DNA from: Larus michahellis
Lineage: Eukaryota; Chordata; Aves; Charadriiformes; Laridae
Assembly (NCBI RefSeq): GCF_964199755.1
Contig: NC_133929.1
Location: 1,178,001-1,242,000 of the forward strand
Reading direction: 5' to 3'
DNA: 64,000 nt
Shown here: piece after piece, positions 36,713 through 47,503 of the stretch
Numbering within the stretch: position 1 is the first letter of the stretch
Layout: each line of letters starts with the position of its first letter
Made by a program: the position numbers and the translations under genes
Notes under the pieces: generated by a model
Seen by the model: only the letters and a program-made list of their open reading frames with translations
Databases searched by the model: none
Told to the model about the DNA's origin: nothing

Positions 36713-37052
36713 TGTCCTGGTTCCAGCGGGGATAGGGTTAATTTTTCCTGGTATTCCATGCCATGTGAGCCATGCCCACCCTGAGCTGCCGGGGGAGGGG
36801 GCAGGAAGTCGCCACTTGGAGCGGGCTGGGGCGTCCCGGGGTGAGCGGCGGGGAGCGGCGGTTCTGTAATCGTGTTCGTATATTCCTCTATCCGTGTTAT
36901 TGTTGTTGTTTGCCTGTTTCCTTTGCTGTTCTGTTAAACTGCCTTTGTCTCAACCCAAGAGTCTTGCCTTTTCTTCTGATTCTTCCTGTATCGGGAAGGC
37001 CCGAGCGAGCGGCACGTGGTTCGTTGTTGCCGTCTGAGGCTAAACCACAACA
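36713..37052 (+). repeat. 5' LTR of ERV5 (340 bp)
   Basis: TGTCCTGGTTCCAGCGGGG ... AAACCACAACA, with internal sequence shared with the 3' LTR at 45070. Confidence 0.9.
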
Positions 37053-37060
37053 GCCCTTTT

Positions 37061-37078
37061 TGGCGCCCAACGTGGGGC
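37061..37078 (+). other. Primer-binding site, tRNA-Lys(1,2)
   Basis: TGGCGCCCAACGTGGGGC, the standard lysine-1,2 PBS, eight bases inside the LTR end. This PBS type is well known from class II and lentiviral elements, so pairing with an ERVL-type pol is worth noting. Confidence 0.92.
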
Positions 37079-37179
37079 TCGAAGGCTTGAGATAACAACA
37101 GAATCCAACTAGAATGTGGAAAAACAGATATTTTTTTTTGTATGCATTTATTTTATTAGGTAAATAGTCACTGGTCACC

Positions 37180-38300
37180 ATGTTGCTTGGTTTGTTCTCA
37201 TGGCTGTGTTACATAAATTCCTATATGGCTTATGTACTCCCTGCAGTGCTGTTTACTGTGTCTGGAAGAGGGATGAGGATTATCATTCTGCTGTCCTGTG
37301 CGATATCTGTTTATGATATGATAACATCACTGTTCAGACAGCTATTTTGGGGTGTTTATGTGGTTTTGCTGTCCTGTCCGTACATTGGGCATCGTCTCTC
37401 AGAATTTATTAATAATTACACCCAGTCTGTGGGGGAAACAGGGGGGGGCACTTTCCCCAGCTCTTTTGCCTCCCTTTTCTCCTTCGGGTCAGGTGTGACA
37501 ACTTTTGAGAATTTTGAATATCCTTGGGATACTCAAACCAGCGTGTTCCTAGTGTTATGTCTCCTGAATATGTTCCAGGTCTTGTTTAGGGTTAAGCGAC
37601 TATTTAAGACTACCACCCGGAGATCTGCTCCGAGGTTGGATAGCCAGGGGTGGCACGGCATGTGGGAGAACATGGGCAGGTACCTAGAGAACTTCTCACC
37701 TCCAATGGTCTGGGATTTCACCCCTGAACAATTACAGGACCCTGATAAAGTGGTAGAATATTTGAAGGGAAAATGCTGTGGCTATTCTAGAGAGGCACAA
37801 CTCACCGCATTGTGCTGGGCCCTGGCCAGTATCTACCAGGCACTGCTCAGAATTATGCAGCACCCTCAGGGGGAAGAGATGGAAACCAGACCAGCAGCCA
37901 CTGCGGCTACTGCAACCCCTGCGACGGACACTGCGGCTACTGCAACCCCTGCGACAGACACTGCGGCTACTGCAACCCCTGCGACGGACACTGCGGCTAC
38001 TGCAACCCCTGCGGCAGCCACTGCAGTTACTCCAACTCCTGTGGCAGCCACTGCAGTTACTCCAACCCCCATAGCAGCCACTGCCACTGAACCAGGGAAC
38101 CAACCTGTGCCGGTATCAGTTGCCCCCATACAGAAGAAGAAGTACACGAAGAAATCAGTTTGCTTAGTAAGAGATGATGATGAACCAGGGTCATCACGAG
38201 AGCAGGAGGAAGAGGCAGAACCAGAGATAATCACTCGATCCCTATCCTTGAGTGAGTTGCGGGATATGCGAAAAGATTTTGGTGATTTTGATATTTGTGA
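37180..38300 (+). CDS. gag: ERV5 gag N-terminal part with hydrophobic segments and decapeptide repeats
   Basis: Starts at ATG 37180 (GTCACCATG). Residues 1-70 hold three hydrophobic segments (about 5-25, 32-50 and 52-68) and a fourth lies at about 120-136, unusual for a Gag. Residues 175-225 (WDFTPEQLQDPDKVVEYL) look like a folded helical matrix domain. A Thr/Ala/Pro-rich stretch (about residues 240-305) is encoded by ~30-bp tandem repeats. The tail is acidic and serine-rich. The frame runs without a stop into the inserted CR1 and continues in it to 38601. I regard this as ERVL gag with an unusual N-terminus; a separate upstream ORF is possible. Confidence 0.6.
37899..38090 (+). repeat. 30-bp tandem repeat within ERV5 gag
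   Basis: ACACTGCGGCTACTGCAACC-type unit of 30 bp in about six copies, encoding a (DTAATATPAT)-like decapeptide. All copies keep frame. Confidence 0.9.
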
Positions 38301-40500
38301 AGCGAGGCGGGGAGCCAGCGGAACTGCCAGCTTGGATTTCCGAAGGGCAGACCTTAACCTGTTTAGGAGCATGGTTGAGAGTGTCCCTTGGGAGGCAGTT
38401 TTGAAGAGCAAAGGTGCCCAGGAAGGCTGGTCATACTTCAAGCAGGTGCTCTTAGAAGCACAGGAGAAGGCCATCCCCGTGTCCCGAAAAACGAGCCGAT
38501 GGGGAAGAAGACCAGCCTGGCTAAATAGAGAGCTCTGGCTGGGCCTCAGGAAAAAAAAGGAAGGTTTACATTCTCTGGAAAAGGGGCTTAGCAACTTATG
38601 AGGATTATCAAGATATAACAAAGCTATGCAGGGGGAAGATTAGAAGGGCCAAAGCTCAATCAGAACTCAGCTTGACCACTGCAGTTAAAGACAATAAGAA
38701 GAGATTTTTCCAGTATATCAACAGAAAAAGGAAGACTAGGGAAAATATAGGTCCACTGATGAATGAGACGGGTGCCCTAGTGGTGGAAGACACAGAGAAG
38801 GCAGAGCTACTGAATGCCTTCTTTTCTTCGGTCTTCACTGCTAAAGCTGCCTCTCACGAATCCCATACCCTGGAGGCAAGGGGGAAGGTCGGGAGAGAGG
38901 AAGACTTTCCCTTAGTTGAGGAGGACCGGGTCAGAGACCACTTGGCCAATCTGGACATTCATAAGTCCATGGGCCCTGATGGGATGCACCCGCGAGTGCT
39001 GAGAGAGCTGGCAGATGTTATTGCTAGACCACTCTCCATTGTCTTTGCAAGGTCATGGGGAACAGGAGAGGTGCCTGAGGACTGGAGGAAGGCTGACATC
39101 ACTCCATTCTTCAAAAAAGGCAAGAAGGAGGACCCAGGGAACTACAGGCCGGTTAGTCTCACCTCTGTCCCTGGGAAGGTAATGGAGTGACTCATCCTGG
39201 ATGTCATCTCCAAACACATAGAGGAACAGGAAGTTATTGGAAGTGGTCAGCATGGATTTACCAAGGGCATATCATGCCTGACCAATCTGATAGCTTTCTA
39301 TGATGTTATAACGGGTTGGCTGGATGAGGGGAGAGCCCTAGATGTCATCTACCTTGACCTTAGCAAGGCTTTTGACACTGTCTCCCATAACATCCTCATT
39401 AGGAAGCTGAGGAAGTATGGGCTAGATGAGGTGACGGTGAGGTGGATCGAGAGCTGGCTGAGTGACAGAACTCAGAGGGTTGTGATCAGCGGCACAGAGT
39501 CCAGTTGGAGGCCTGTAACCAGTGGTGTCCCTCAGGGGTCAATACTTGGTCCAATTTTGTTCAGTATATTCATTAATGACCTGGATGATGGGACAGAGTG
39601 TATCCTCAGCAAGTTTGCTGATGATACCAAACTGGGAGGGATGGCTGACACTCCAGAGGGCCGTGCTGCCATCCAGCATGACCTGGACAGGCTGGAGAGC
39701 TGGGCAGAGAAAAACCTAATGAGGTTCAACAAAAGCAAGTGCAAGGTCCTGCACCTGGGGAGGAAGAATGCTAAGCACCAGTATAGGTTAGGGGCAGACA
39801 TGCTGGGAAGTAGTTCTGAGGAGAAGGATCTGGGGGTCCTGGTAGACAGCAAATTATCCATGAGCCAGCAGTGTGCCCTTGTCGCCAAGAAGGCCAATGG
39901 CATCCTGGGCTGCATAGGGAAGAGTGTGGCCAGTAGGTCGAGGGAGGTCATTCTCCCCCTCTACTCTGCACTGGTGAGGCCACAACTGGAGTATTGTGTC
40001 CAGTTTTGGGCTCCCCAGTTCAAGAGGGACAGGGAACTACTGGACCAAGTCCAGCGAAGGGCAACCAAGATGATTATGGGACTGGAGCATCTCCCTTACG
40101 AGGAAAGGCTGAAAGAGCTGGGACTCTTTAGCCTGGAGAAGAGAAGGTTGAGGGGGGACCTGATTAATGTTTACAAGTATCTAAAGGCTGGGTTTAAGGA
40201 GGACGGAGCCAGGCTCTTTTCATTGGTTCCCAGTGACAGGACAAGGGGCAATGGGCACAAGCTAGAACATAGGAAGTTCCGTTCAAATACACGGAAAAAC
40301 TTCTTTACAGTGAGGGTGACAGAGCACTGGAACAGGCTGCCCAGGGAGGTTGTGGAGTCCCCTTCTCTGGAGATTTTCAAGACCTGCCTGGATGCAGCCC
40401 TGAGGGATGTGCTCTGGGCAATCCTGCTTTGGCAGGGCAGTTGGACTAGATGATCTCTAGAGGTCCCTTCCAACTCTGAAGATTCCGTGATTCCGTGATT
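38300..40500 (+). mobile_element. CR1 LINE nested in ERV5 gag
   Basis: ORF2 begins within the endonuclease-RT linker (LDFRRADLNLF at about 38335). It continues through [62 protein letters not shown] and the active site FADDTK near 39620. A long C-terminal domain ends at 40453. Breaks are a frameshift near 38590 and a stop at 39188-39190 (CGA-to-TGA type). The 3' end has CTAGATGATCTCTAGAGG and two ATTCCGTG repeats. ERV5 gag resumes right after it. Confidence 0.93.
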
Positions 40501-41420
40501 TTAGCCGACTTTCAGGTGAGCACATTGTCACCTGGCTGCTCTGGTGCTGGGATAACGGGGCCAGTAGCCTGGAATTAGAGGGTAGGGAAGCCAGGCAGCT
40601 GGGATCCCTGTCTAGGGAAGGCGGCATTGACAAGGCGATTGGGAAAAAGACCCAAGCCCTCAGCCTCTGGAAACGACTCCTGTCAGGCGTGAGGGAGAGG
40701 TACCCCTTCAGTGAGGATGTTGTATGTCAGCCAAGCAAGTGGACTACCATGGAAAGAGGTATCCAGTACCTGAGAGAATTAGCCGTGCGGGAGATGATTT
40801 ATTATGACTTGGACAATGCAGACTTACCCACAGACCCTGATGAGGTGCGATGCACAAGGCCCATGTGGCGGAAGTTTGTACGGAGCGCACCACCGTCATA
40901 TGCCAACTCACTGGCAGTAATGGAATGGAAAGGTGAAGAGGGACCAACGGTGGATGAGGTGGCTGGCCGGCTCCGGTGATATGAAGAAAGTCTCTCTTCC
41001 CCCCTTGTCTCGGCTGTGGAGAAACTGTCGCGGAAGGTCCAGCAACTTGAAGAGAATATCTCCTACTCCCCACCTGCACGGGCCAGCATCTCAGCTATTA
41101 GAAGCAGGCATTTCCCCACTCAAGACAGAGAGTACAGAGGATACACACCACGAGGCACCCTGTGGTTCTACCTGCATGACCACGGAGAGGACATGAGGAA
41201 GTCGGATGGACAACCTACTTGGATCCTGCGGACACGGGTACAGGAGTTGCAAGGAAGAACAACCACAAAAGGGGATCCCTCCAGGAAAAGTGCCGCCCCA
41301 GTTTCCAGTGGGCCGTTCCCCAGACAGAGCAGAAGGCCTGATCTTGCTTCTGATCCTCTTGAAGGAACTTCCAAGTCATTTATGCAAGAAGTGAGTAATG
41401 GACACTATGACCAGTATTAG
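40501..41420 (+). pseudogene. gag: ERV5 gag C-terminal part
   Basis: The frame resumes after the CR1 with a capsid-like region (SLWKRLLSGVRERYPFSED, about 40660). An internal TGA at 40977 (likely from CGA) is followed by a coiled-coil-like stretch (VEKLSRKVQQLEENI), then a basic/Ser/Pro-rich tail ending TAT-TAG at 41418-41420. No CCHC knuckle, as is usual for ERVL/spuma-like Gag. Confidence 0.75.
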
Positions 41421-42497
41421 AGGGGCCCTGCCTCCGGCCAGGTGGAGGAAAGGGACAACCGGGTTTATTGGACGGTGTGGATTCGATGGCCTGGCACATC
41501 AGACCCACAGGAGTATAAGGCTCTAGTGGACACGGGTGCACAGTGTACTTTAATACCATCAAGCTATAGAGGGGCAGAACCCATTTGTGTTTCTGGGGTG
41601 ACAGGGGGGTCCCAAGAGTTGACTGTACTGGAGGCAGAAGTGAGCCTAACTGGGAATGAGTGGCAAAAGCATCCCATTCTGACTGGCCCAGAGGCTCCAT
41701 GCATCCTTGGTATAGATTACCTCAGGAGAGGGCATTTTAAGGACCCAAAAGGGTACTGTTGGGCCTTTGGCATAGCTGCCTTGGAGACGGAGGAAGTTAA
41801 ACAGTTGTCTGCCTTGCCTGGTCTCTCGGAGGATTCTTCTGTTGTGGGGTTGTTGAGGGTCAAAGAACAACAGGTGCCGATTGCTACCACAACGGTGCAT
41901 CAGCAGCAATATCGCACTAACCGAGACTCTCTGATTCCCATCCATAAGCTGATTCGTCAACTAGAGGCTCAAGGAGTGATCAGCAAGACTCGCTCACCCT
42001 TTAACAGTCCCATATGGCCGGTGCGAAAATCTAATGGAGAGTGGAGGCTAACTGTAGACTATCGTGGCCTGAATGAAGTCACGCCACGGCTGAGCACTGC
42101 CGTGCCAGACGTGCTAGAACTCCAATACGAACTGGAGTCCAAGGCAGCCAAGTGGTATGCCACGATTGATATAGCGAATGCATTCTTCTCGATCCCTTTG
42201 GTAGCAGAGTGCAGGCCTCAGTTCGCTTTCACTTGGAGGGGCGTCCAATACACCTGGAATCGACTGCCCCAGGGGTGGAAACACAGCCCCACCATTTGCC
42301 ATGGACTGATCCAGACTGCACTGGAACAGGGTGAAGCTCCAGAACATCTGCAATACATTGATGACATCATTGTATGGGGAAACACAGCAGAAGAAGTTTT
42401 TGAGAAAGGGAGTAAAATAGTCCAAATCCTTCTGAAAGTGGGTTTTGCCATAAAACGAAGTAAGGTCAAGGACCTGCGCAGGAGATCCAGTTTTTAG
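41421..42497 (+). pseudogene. pol: ERV5 pro-RT
   Basis: Continues in the same frame as gag directly after the TAG. Protease motif ALVDTGAQCTLIP at about 41520. RT motifs: SPFNSPIWPVRK, VDYRGLN, IDIANAFFS, NRLPQGWKHSP and the active site YIDDII near 42355. The frame breaks at about 42468, where one G is missing relative to ERV4, and ends at 42497. Confidence 0.9.
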
Positions 42498-43080
42498 GAA
42501 TAAAATGGCAAGATGGACGCCGTCAGATCCCAATGGATGTGATCAACAAAATAGCAGCTATGTCTCCACCAACTAGTAAAAAGGAAACACAAGCTTTCTT
42601 AGGCATTGTGGGTTTTTGGAGAATGCATATCCCAGATTACAGTCTCATTGTGAGCCCTCTGTATCAAGTAACCCGGAAGAAGAATGATTTTAAATGGGGT
42701 CCTGAGCAACGACAAGCTTTTGAACAAATCAAACAGGAAATAGTCCATGCAGTGGCCCTGGGGCCAGTCCGGGCGGGACAAGATGTTAAAAATGTGCTCT
42801 ACACCGCAGCCAGGGAGAACGGCCCTTCCTGGAGCATCTGGCAGAAAGCACCAGGGGAGACTCGAGGTCGACCCCTAGGGTTTTGGAGTCGTGGATCCAG
42901 AGGATCCGAAGCCCACTACACTCCAACAGAAAAAGAGATATTGGCAGCATATGAAGGGGTTCAAGCTGCTTCGGAAGTGGTTGGTACAGAAGCCCAGCTC
43001 CTCTTAGCACCTCGACTGCCGGTGCTGGGCTGGATGTTCAAAGAAAGGGTCCCCACCACACATCATGCAACTGATGCTAC
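42498..43080 (+). pseudogene. pol: ERV5 RT thumb/connection
   Basis: After the single-base deletion the sense continues in another frame (MSPPTSKKETQAFLG, IVGFWRMHIPDYS, YTAARENGPSW, PTEKEILAAYEG). It ends at a TGA (43082-43084), which corresponds to a Trp codon in ERV4. Confidence 0.85.
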
Positions 43081-44601
43081 ATGAAGTGGATTGCACTGAT
43101 CACGCAGCGAACTCGAATGGGAAACCCCAGTCGCCCAGGAATTCTGGAAGTGATCATGGACTGGCCAGAAGGCAAGGATTTCGGAATGTCACCAGAGGAG
43201 GAGGTGACGCGTGCGGAAGAGGCCCCACCATATAATAAACTGCCAGAAAATGAGAAGAAATATGCCCTGTTCACTGATGGGTCCTGCCGTATTGTGGGAA
43301 AGCATCGAAAGTGGAAGGCTGCTGTGTGGAGTCCTACACGACAAGTTGCAGAAGCCAGTGAAGGACAAGGTGAATCGAGGCAGTTTGCAGAGGTGAAAGC
43401 CATTCAGCTGGCTTTGGACATTGCTGAGCGAGAAAAAGGGCCAGTACTTTATCTCTACACTGACTCATGGAGGGTGGCAAATGCTCTGTGGGGGTGGTTA
43501 CAGCAGTGGAAGCAGGGCAGCTGGCAGCGCAGAGGCAAACCCATCTGGGCTGCTGAACTATGGCAAGATATTGCTGCCCAGATAGAGAATCTGGTTGTGA
43601 AAGTACGCCACGTAGATGCCCATGTACCGAAGAATAGGGCCACGGAGGAACATCAGAACAACCAGCAGGTGGATTGGGCTGCTAGGATTGAAGTGGCTCA
43701 GGTGGATCTGGACTGGCAACATAAGGGTGAACTATTCATAGCTCGGTGGGCCCATGACTCCTCAGGCCATCAAGGGAGAGATGCGACATATAGATGGGCT
43801 CGTGACCGAGGGGTGGACTTGACCATGGACACTATTGCACAGGTCATCCATGAATGTGAGACATGCGCTGCGATCAAACAAGCCAAGCGTTTGAAGCCTC
43901 TTTGGTATGGAGGGCGATGGCTGAAATATAAATATGGGGAGGCCTGGCAGATTGATTATATCACACTGCCACAAACCCGTCAAGGCAAGCGCTATATGCT
44001 CACAATGGTGGAAGCAACCACCGGATGGCTGGAAACATACCCTGTGCCCCATGCCACTGCCCGGAACACTATCCTGGGCCTTGAAAAGCAAGTCCTGTGG
44101 CGACATGGTACCCCAGAGAGAATTGAGTCGGACAACGGGACTCATTTCCAAAACAGCCTCATAGACACCTGGGCCAAAGAGCATGGCATTGAGTGGATAC
44201 ATCACATCCCCTGTCACGCACCAGCCTCTGGGAAGATAGAACGATACAATGGATTGTTAAAAACTACACTGAGAGCAATGGGTGGTGGGACTTTAAAACA
44301 TTGGGATACACATCTAGCAAAAGCTACCTGGCTAGTTAACACCAGGGGATCTACCAATGGGGCTGGCCCTGCCCAATTAAAACTTCCACGTACTGTAGAA
44401 GGGGATAAAGTCCCCATAGTGCACATGAAGAATGTGTTAGGGAAGACAGTCTGGGTCAGTCCTGCCTCAGGCAAAGGCAAACCCATCCGTGGGACTGCTT
44501 TTGCCCAAGGACCTGGGTGCACTTGGTGGGTGATGCGGCAGGATGGGGAAGTCCGATGTGTACCTCATGGGGATCTGATTTTGGGTGAGAATAGCCAATG
44601 A
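43081..44601 (+). CDS. pol: ERV5 RNase H-integrase, intact 506-codon ORF
   Basis: RNase H: LFTDGSC (first Asp), FAEVKAIQLAL (Glu), YTDSWRVANAL (Asp), then KVRHVDAHVPKN (His). Integrase: zinc region HDSSGHQGRD ... HECETCAAIK, core aspartates in QIDYITLP and ESDNGTHF, and the Glu in SGKIERYNGLLK. A C-terminal TVWVSPASGKGKP ... GCTWWVMRQDGE region follows. All the acidic residues expected for both domains are visible. It is separated from RT by a TGA, so it could only be made as a fragment or by readthrough. The ATG/ACG context is not convincing as an independent start. Confidence 0.88.
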   Translation: MKWIALITQRTRMGNPSRPGILEVIMDWPEGKDFGMSPEEEVTRAEEAPPYNKLPENEKKYALFTDGSCRIVGKHRKWKAAVWSPTRQVAEASEGQGESRQFAEVKAIQLALDIAEREKGPVLYLYTDSWRVANALWGWLQQWKQGSWQRRGKPIWAAELWQDIAAQIENLVVKVRHVDAHVPKNRATEEHQNNQQVDWAARIEVAQVDLDWQHKGELFIARWAHDSSGHQGRDATYRWARDRGVDLTMDTIAQVIHECETCAAIKQAKRLKPLWYGGRWLKYKYGEAWQIDYITLPQTRQGKRYMLTMVEATTGWLETYPVPHATARNTILGLEKQVLWRHGTPERIESDNGTHFQNSLIDTWAKEHGIEWIHHIPCHAPASGKIERYNGLLKTTLRAMGGGTLKHWDTHLAKATWLVNTRGSTNGAGPAQLKLPRTVEGDKVPIVHMKNVLGKTVWVSPASGKGKPIRGTAFAQGPGCTWWVMRQDGEVRCVPHGDLILGENSQ

Positions 44602-45069
44602 ATCAAATTGTGTGTTGTTAAGTAACACTGTCACTGTATGTCCTCATTACTATAATTGCGATCAGTTGTACTACAAGTAAGGCACGGGGGTGATGGGATC
44701 AGGACTGACCTCAGCAGCTGGCGCCCAGCAACTTCCTCAAGATCTACATCTTCAGCCCACGGACTGTGTGCATGAGCCACACCGGGTGCACCAGTCACAA
44801 GCTCCGACAATACAGCATGCAAGAGGCCAGCACCACCCAGCATCTCACCTGCCCTGAGAGACTGTTCTAACAGATGGAGCCCAAAGCTCCATCAAAGATG
44901 AAAAGAACTCAACGGACACCTTGGAGGGATGGCCCATAAACTAAGGGCATTATATCTGCATGAATATATATGTGTGTGTATATATATGACAGGGGAAAGT
45001 GGTGGCAATTCATTGGAACCTGTAAGATCTGGGCCATACCATAGATGGTATGGACTAAGGGGTGGATAA
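44602..45069 (+). other. ERV5 non-coding tail and polypurine tract
   Basis: No env. It includes an AT microsatellite (about 44960-44987); ERV4 has a comparable AT-rich simple repeat at the same place (about 33580-33610). It ends with the polypurine tract AAGGGGTGGATAA. Confidence 0.75.
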
Positions 45070-45407
45070 TGTCCTGGTTCCAGCCGGGATAGGGTTAATT
45101 TTTCCTGGTATTCCATGCCATGTGAGCCATGCCCACCCTGAGCTGCCGGGGGAGGGGGCAGGAAGTCGCCACTTGGAGCGGGCTGGGGTGGCCTGGGTCT
45201 GGTCAGGGAGCGGTGGTTCCATAATCCTGTTTGTATATTCCTCTATCCGTGTTATTGTTGGTGTTTCTTGTTCCCTTTGCTGTTCTGTTAAACTGCCTTT
45301 GTCTCAACCCAAGAGTCTTGCCTTTTTCTTCCAATTCTTCCTGTATTGGGAATGCCCGAGCAAGCGGCACGTGGTTCTTTGTTGCTGTCTGAGGCTAAAC
45401 CACGACA
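45070..45407 (+). repeat. 3' LTR of ERV5 (338 bp)
   Basis: TGTCCTGGTTCCAGCCGGG ... AAACCACGACA, matching the 5' LTR at 36713. Confidence 0.9.
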
Positions 45408-45871
45408 CTGAAGTCACTCAAACTCCACCTTGAAGGTAAAAAATAGTATAAAAATAGCCCAAGAAAGGGGCGGCATGAGGGAAGACACCATCGTGAACAA
45501 GCCAAGGAGGACTCCATCACAGACTGCCTTTGGCTTCTGGGACCAGTCAACGGGCTGAACCTCTCTATCTGTTGCTTAAATAAACCGCACTGTTTAAGTA
45601 GCTGGTCGTTTCAGTTTCTCACTGAATGCGACCAGAGACTCGAGAGTGGCCGTGCTGGTTCATGAGCACGACTAGACTGAAGGCGCAGCCCACTATTAGT
45701 GTATCCAAATCGTAACAGTTTAATATATTAAACGTGACTGGACTGATAGTGGTGAACTGGGCATCACTCAGAACTTAAACCCAGCCGCACCCGGCCTCCC
45801 GCCTCGGTGAGGAGTGTTAGAACGCAAGGGGGTTTATTTCTTGACAGAACCATTTTGCCTCTTACTGCAAC
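45408..45871 (+). repeat. tRNA-Ser family LTR, 3' portion
   Basis: Collinear with the ERV1 LTR (reverse complement of about 4430-3776): CTGAAGTCACTCAAACTCCA, AATAGCCCAAGAAAGG, a TTAAATAAACCGCACTG polyadenylation region, GGTGAGGAGTG, ending ACTGCAACA. The U3 first half is missing and no gag follows. Confidence 0.8.
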
Positions 45872-45999
45872 ACCCTAAAAGTGGGGTACAGCCACCATAA
45901 CGCTCCCAGTATTGGGAACCTGATACCATAATGACCCTATGGTATTAGGGGCATTAATAATAATTAGGGGACGTAATAGGGACGGCTCCGCGTCCTCAG

Positions 46000-46660
46000 G
46001 CTGGTGCATCCCCGGGTCCCCCAGCATCCCCTCACCCCCCCACGGGCCCTCCTCACGTCCCCCGGGTACCCTCAGACCCCCGAGCACCCACAGCCCCCTC
46101 AGTGCCACTGGGTCCCCCTCAGCGCCCCAGTGTCCCCTCAGCCGCACCCCCCCCAACGTCTGCCCAGCCTCTCCAATGTCCCCTCAACACCCCCGTGTCC
46201 CCTTAAACACCCTCTGGCTGCCCTCAGGCCCCTTCGCCCCCGCTAATGTCACTTCAGCCACCCAAAATGTCCCCTTAGACACCCCTTAGACATGTCCCCT
46301 CAGCCTCCCGTAGCCCCTCGCCAATGTCCCCCTAGCCACGCCATGTCCTCTAACTCACTCTGGGGCCCCTCATTCCCCCAAGGCCCCACAATGTCCCCTC
46401 AGCTCCCCCATGCCCCTTCGGCCCCCCAGATGTCACATCAGTCCCCACTGGGTCCCCTTAGACCCCCCCAATGTCCCCTCAGCCCCCCCATACTCCCCCA
46501 AGTATCCTCTGAACCCCATATGTCCCCTTAGACCCCACCAGTGTCCCCTCAGCCACCCCCAATGTCCCCTCAACCCCTCCATGTCCCCTTAGACCCCCTC
46601 TGGGTCCCCTCAATGTTCCAGTAGCCCTCCCAATCTCCCGTCAGCCCCATGGCAGGGATT
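46000..46660. repeat. C-rich minisatellite
   Basis: Repeats of the CCCCTCAGCCCCCCAATGTC / CCCCTTAGACCCC type throughout. Stop-poor frames here are not genes. Confidence 0.75.
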
Positions 46661-47503
46661 AGGGACCCCCACACACGGCAGGACCCCCAGGAGGTGTTGC
46701 GGGGGCACCCCTAATAACACTCCCCCAAGTAATTAACAGCTGCTTTTAATTGGGGGGCGGGGCAGAGGATCACGGGAGTTTGGTCAAGCTTGGCGGAGGG
46801 GACCCAGGCATCTGGGAGGGGGTGACCCCTGCCCTGTGTTTGGTGACAGCTCTCAGGGGACCCAGGCATCCAGGAGCAGTGACCCAGGGGAGCGGGATGG
46901 GGGGGGACCCAGGCGTCCAGGATCCCCAAGTCCCTGTAGGGTGTCCCCCCACCCCTATAGGTGCCAGAGCCCCCTCCCCACCCCTTAGATGCCCCTTCCC
47001 CCATAGGGTGCCAGTGTCCCCTTCCCCAGACCTTAGGGACCCCCTCAAATCCCTATGGGTGTAACCACCTTCCCCATCCCTATGGGTACCCCCCTTACCC
47101 TATAGGGTGCCCCCATACCCCATAGAGTGACACCGCTGCCCTATAGGGTGCCAGCCCCACACTGTCACAGGTGTCAGGTCCGCCATCCCATGTCTACAGA
47201 GTGCCACCCGCATCCCATAGGGTGCCACCACCCCTCTCCCCACACCCCCATAGGGTGGCCCCCTGCCATGGGTGCCAGCCCCTCCTTCCCCCCACTGTAG
47301 GGTGCCACCCCCGCCCCGATAGGTGCCCTCCATTGCGTGTGGGGTGTGCCTCCCCCCCACCATGGGATTCCCCCCAAGGTGCCCCCATAAGCCCCCTCTC
47401 TCCCCCTCCCAGCCCTGCCATCCTGCTCCTGCTGGCCCTCAGCACCTTCAGCCCGCTCTGGCCATGGGTGTCGGCCCCTCCTTGCTCACTCAGCCCCATG
47501 CAG
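46661..47503. other. C-rich spacer upstream of the receptor exon
   Basis: Degenerate blocks of TAGGGTGCCACCCCC type. Any earlier receptor exons are not recognisable here. Confidence 0.4.

Larger units (their letters stand above)
36713..45407 (+). mobile_element. ERV5: ERVL-type provirus, tRNA-Lys PBS, no env, with nested CR1
   Basis: Order: 5' LTR, Lys PBS, gag (split by CR1), in-frame TAG, protease-RT, RNase H-integrase, a non-coding tail, polypurine tract (AAGGGGTGGATAA, 45057-45069) and 3' LTR. Pol belongs to the ERVL/class III group. Both LTRs are about 340 bp and similar. Flanking bases (GCCAG before, CTGAA after) are not duplicated. The 3' flank is the middle of a tRNA-Ser family LTR whose other half is not on the 5' side. 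Confidence 0.9.

Noticed and set aside
37899..38090. Regular repeat that could be mistaken for a CRISPR array
   Set aside because: Units are contiguous with no spacers, keep a reading frame inside gag, and the genome is vertebrate.
46939..47499. Short Gly-rich or Pro-rich ORFs around the receptor fragment
   Set aside because: Simple-sequence by-products; only the frames matching receptor motifs are supported.
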